Source: Patescibacteria group bacterium (GTDB taxonomy: Bacteria; Patescibacteriota; Minisyncoccia; Phycocordibacterales; JAGLOS01). From it: DNA of 7,890 nucleotides. A program made the position numbers and the translations under genes. Of the stretch, positions 6,384-7,890 are shown one piece after another. The notes under the pieces were generated by a model. It worked only from the letters and a program-made list of their open reading frames with translations. It ran no database searches and was not told the DNA's origin. The stretch spans positions 1 to 7,890 of the forward strand of contig JAHIYV010000096.1 of assembly GCA_018814635.1 (NCBI GenBank), read 5' to 3'. Position 1 is the stretch's first letter; each line of letters opens with the position of its first letter.

Positions 6384-6926
6384 CTACAACAAATTAAAGT
6401 GCTTTTGCAAATGCAATTCATTGTCAATACTTTCTGCAACCAAAAACCGCAAATAACGACGAATACCATAAAACTCTATTAAATAATCAATTTCATCTTG
6501 GCAGTTAAAAGGATGAATAAAAACACTTTTTTGGAATTCAAAAAACCCCATTTTTTTCAAATGAAACCGTAGAGCATCGCGTATCTTTTTTCTTGATTCG
6601 GGAATATCAAATATAACTACACGCCATTTATTATCCCATTTTTTCATCTTGGGAACAATTATTTTGTCTAAATTGTACTTTAATACTTTTTGTTTCCCTT
6701 TTTCTGTTAAAACTAAAGTTGTTACTCCATTTTTATCTTCTTTAACATCAATAATTTTAGATTTATAAAGATTTTTTATTGCTCTGTGTAATGCCCTTTT
6801 GTCAATATCCCCCCATTCTTTTCCAATAGCTTTAAGAATTTTGAAGTAATTGTTGGGGTTTCTAGAAAGACCCAAAAGTAACCCACCACCCAAAAGTAAG
6901 ATAACTTTTTTAGACACAGTGCTCAT
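6384..6926 (-). CDS. PaaX-like winged-helix protein with Cas2-like domain
   Basis: The product has 180 residues. The N-terminal part (about 25-85) looks like a winged helix: a helical region with DIDKRALHRAIKNLYKSKII, then a hairpin and LVLTEKGKQKVL. The C-terminal part (about 98-170) has the ferredoxin-like pattern of Cas2 and of the middle domain of the PaaX repressor. It reads WRVVIFDIPE (101-110), then RDALRFHLKKMGFFEFQKSVFIHPF and ESIDNELHL. Asp107 stands where Cas2 nucleases carry their metal-binding Asp. Database pipelines label such proteins either Cas2 or PaaX. No CRISPR repeats, cas1 or phenylacetate genes are nearby, so a stand-alone DNA-binding regulator is the better guess. The ATG at 6926 follows AAAAAAAGGAA, the only purine-rich stretch resembling a Shine-Dalgarno sequence before a gene here, though it is too close to the start. 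An upstream ATG (6945) is out of frame. Confidence 0.8.
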   Translation of the reverse strand: MSTVSKKVILLLGGGLLLGLSRNPNNYFKILKAIGKEWGDIDKRALHRAIKNLYKSKIIDVKEDKNGVTTLVLTEKGKQKVLKYNLDKIIVPKMKKWDNKWRVVIFDIPESRKKIRDALRFHLKKMGFFEFQKSVFIHPFNCQDEIDYLIEFYGIRRYLRFLVAESIDNELHLQKHFNLL

Positions 6927-6954
6927 TTCCTTTTTTTTTATTCATATAATATGT

Positions 6955-6960
6955 ATTATA
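6955..6960 (-). promoter_or_regulatory. Probable -10 box of the PaaX/Cas2-like gene
   Basis: A perfect TATAAT on the minus strand places transcription near 6948, about 22 nt before the ATG at 6926. No good -35 hexamer is found 16-18 bp upstream, so the call rests on the -10 box and its position. Confidence 0.35.
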
Positions 6961-7073
6961 ATCCAACAAAAACTCAAATGCACGTTTTTTTGCTATCGCG
7001 TAAAAATAGGTATTTGATTACAAATTACAATGAGAGAAATTATACTCTCGTTAGCCTAATATTAACAACAAAC

Positions 7074-7147
7074 TGGTTGCGGAGGCAGGAGTTGAACCTG
7101 CTTCTGGAGGTTATGAGCCTCCCGAGATGCCGTTTCTCTACTCCGCT
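7074..7147 (-). tRNA. Initiator tRNA-Met (CAT)
   Basis: The minus strand forms a 74-nt cloverleaf including an encoded CCA (7074-7076). The acceptor arm starts AGCGGAG and ends CTCCGCAACCA, so base 1 (A) faces base 72 (A) unpaired while 2-7 pair with 66-71. The D stem GAGA/TCTC gives A11-T24. Both the unpaired 1-72 and purine11-pyrimidine24 are marks of bacterial initiator tRNA rather than elongator tRNA-Met. The anticodon stem GGAGG/CCTCC holds CTCATAA, anticodon CAT. The stem has A29-T41 where most initiators have G-C, so the usual three consecutive G-C pairs are reduced to two. The T arm GCAGG TTCAACT CCTGC is regular. The short D loop (AACGGCA) keeps GG. Confidence 0.93.
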
Positions 7148-7190
7148 ATAACACAATGTACGACACTAATACAATACTTTTACTTTAAAT

Positions 7191-7219
7191 AGTATAAGCC
7201 AAAATACAAAAAATAACAA
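7191..7219 (-). promoter_or_regulatory. Promoter of the initiator tRNA
   Basis: On the minus strand TTGTTA (-35, 7214-7219), a 17-bp spacer and TATACT (-10, 7191-7196) predict a start near 7184. That leaves a 5' leader of about 37 nt for RNase P to remove from the tRNA at 7147. Confidence 0.6.
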
Positions 7220-7264
7220 TGCCTTGTCTTGCCCATATAGGCTACGGTCACAGGGAAAGTGTTA

Positions 7265-7410
7265 AAAATAAAGTAACTACTCAGGTACCCTTCAAAAATA
7301 GTAAACAACCTTTATTTCTGCGAACCCTCTTTTTGTAAAAAATAATAGTTCAACGCAGGAATAACGATATTTTGAGTTTTTGTGTGGAGTAGCTGTAGTT
7401 ACAAAATAAA
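7265..7410. repeat. Element C: ~130-bp imperfect palindrome flanked by an 8-bp direct repeat
   Basis: GTAACTAC at 7273-7280 is inverted as GTAGTTAC at 7395-7402. Inverted similarity continues inward: CAAAAA near 7293 with TTTTTG near 7377, CTGCG at 7318-7322 with CGCAG at 7354-7358, and a centre TTTTTGTAAAAA at 7330-7341. AAAATAAA flanks both ends (7265-7272 and 7403-7410), which could be a target duplication but is low in complexity. Some further inverted similarity (TTAAAAAT, CAGGGA) lies outside these ends, so the true limits are uncertain. No coding frame is present. Confidence 0.55.
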
Positions 7411-7442
7411 AAACTAATTTTTAATGAAAAAGAACTCCCTGC

Positions 7443-7475
7443 GCTCTTGGCATAGTAATCAAATTAATCAAGAGC
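7443..7475. repeat. Short inverted repeat between elements C and D
   Basis: GCTCTTG (7443-7449) is inverted as CAAGAGC (7469-7475) around a 19-nt A+T-rich loop. No T-run follows on either strand, so it is not a clear terminator. Its role is unknown. Confidence 0.4.
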
Positions 7476-7496
7476 ATAACATCACATGGATATTAA

Positions 7497-7650
7497 ACCT
7501 GTCCCGTAATTAGTTTCTACTACAATTTCCATATTTTGGTATAATTTTTTTTAAATTTACTTACCTATACTTAAGCATAGATAAGAAAATTTATAAAAAA
7601 TTCTACTTAAAATCTGAAAATTTCGCTACGAAACTAATTACGGGATAGGT
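7497..7650. mobile_element. Element D: 154-bp fold-back (MITE-like) element
   Basis: The ends are long inverted repeats: CCTGTCCCGTAATTAGTTTC (7498-7517) against its inverted copy at 7630-7649, with one mismatch; one further base pairs on each side. Inverted similarity continues through the whole element (ATTTTTTT.AAATT with AATTT.TAAAAAATT) to the centre CTTAAG at 7570-7575. The inner stem CTTACCTATACTTAAGCATA... is palindromic apart from two positions that would be G-U pairs in minus-strand RNA. There is no coding frame. No clear target duplication is visible. It cuts off the valS-like fragment on its right, so it probably inserted into, or recombined with, that sequence. Confidence 0.7.
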
Positions 7651-7807
7651 CTATTTTTAACAGTTAGCCATTTCTCAACCATTAGTAAGGTTTTTTGTTC
7701 ACTGGGAATATCACTCCAAATTTCTTCTGTGATAAAAGGCATAAAAGGGCACGGCTGGCGTGTTCTAAATCAGCGACATCATAAATGGCACATTGTTCGC
7801 GCATTTC
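7638..7807 (-). pseudogene. Decayed fragment of valyl-tRNA synthetase (C-terminal part)
   Basis: Minus-strand 7749 down to 7651 encodes PFMPFITEEIWSDIP, then LLMVEKW. This closely resembles the conserved LLHPFMPFITEEIW segment that starts the anticodon-binding domain of ValRS. A little further on, the frame runs into element D and ends at a TAA inside its terminal repeat (7638-7640). Just upstream, another frame (IYDVADLEHASRA, to about 7807) looks protein-like and would need a one-base shift near 7751 to join. More than 100 residues normally follow the EKW region in ValRS and are missing. No intact upstream portion is visible before the window ends. The identity of the motif is fairly sure; the exact limits are not. 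Confidence 0.6.
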
Positions 7808-7890
7808 TCAATTGTTTCTTGTATTTTGTGTAAATTATTATTCCTAAAAATACTGATAACAAGATTTCTGATAATGGAATAATTACATGG

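Noticed and set aside
6262..6456. 64-codon plus-strand frame between the small membrane gene and the PaaX/Cas2-like gene
   Set aside because: It overlaps the 3' end of the PaaX/Cas2-like gene on the other strand and shows no protein-family features.
6384..6926. Part of a CRISPR-Cas locus
   Set aside because: The protein has a Cas2-like domain, but there is no repeat-spacer array and no cas1 or effector gene in the window; the N-terminal winged helix points to a PaaX-like regulator.
7032..7049. GAGAG/CTCTC hairpin downstream of the initiator tRNA
   Set aside because: It is in the right place for a terminator, but the five-base stem is followed by ATTGTAATTTG and not a T-run.
6951..7151. 66-codon plus-strand frame over the initiator tRNA
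   Set aside because: Much of it is the reverse complement of the tRNA-Met, which explains the apparent coding.
1..7890. Alternative genetic code with TGA as glycine
   Set aside because: No gene uses TGA as its stop, but no conserved gene contains an in-frame TGA either and glycines use GGN codons, so the standard code is sufficient.

Overview
The window is A+T-rich, gene-dense bacterial DNA, most probably from the Candidate Phyla Radiation (Patescibacteria), with a Parcubacteria-like lineage the best guess. The reasons are short core proteins with diverged termini, a Cas2/PaaX-like winged-helix protein of the type common in those genomes, a tiny single-pass membrane protein with a Thr-rich tail, and a near absence of Shine-Dalgarno sequences. 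All eight protein genes with a recognisable end stop at TAA or TAG, and no reading frame needs TGA read as an amino acid, so the standard bacterial code fits. The assignment is inference, because no marker gene was compared with a database.

Layout: rpmA (ribosomal protein bL27, +) is followed by two stem-loops and a small palindromic repeat (element A, 443-522). rplI (bL9, -) and an S41 C-terminal-processing peptidase (-) come next. The peptidase is transcribed away from corA (+) through two promoters whose -35 boxes overlap. corA is followed 35 bp later by tyrS (+), probably in one transcript. Convergent to tyrS lies a GNAT acetyltransferase gene (-) whose 5' part is split by a 204-bp fold-back element (element B). 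Then come tRNA-Glu(CTC) (-), a small membrane protein gene with an apparent homopolymer frameshift (-), a PaaX/Cas2-like gene (-) and an initiator tRNA-Met (-). The last 740 bases hold no intact protein gene. They contain two more long imperfect palindromes (elements C and D) and a decayed fragment resembling the C-terminal part of valyl-tRNA synthetase.

Most of the genes serve translation (bL27, bL9, TyrRS, two tRNAs) or the envelope (secreted or anchored protease, CorA Mg2+ channel). The most unusual signal is a set of intergenic or gene-breaking long hairpin elements of about 80-205 bp with no coding capacity. Element B is flanked by a TAA direct repeat. Removing it together with one repeat copy rejoins the two halves of the GNAT gene in one open frame with a normal ATG. 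That is sequence-level evidence that at least one of these elements moved as a discrete unit, presumably powered in trans by a transposase outside the window.
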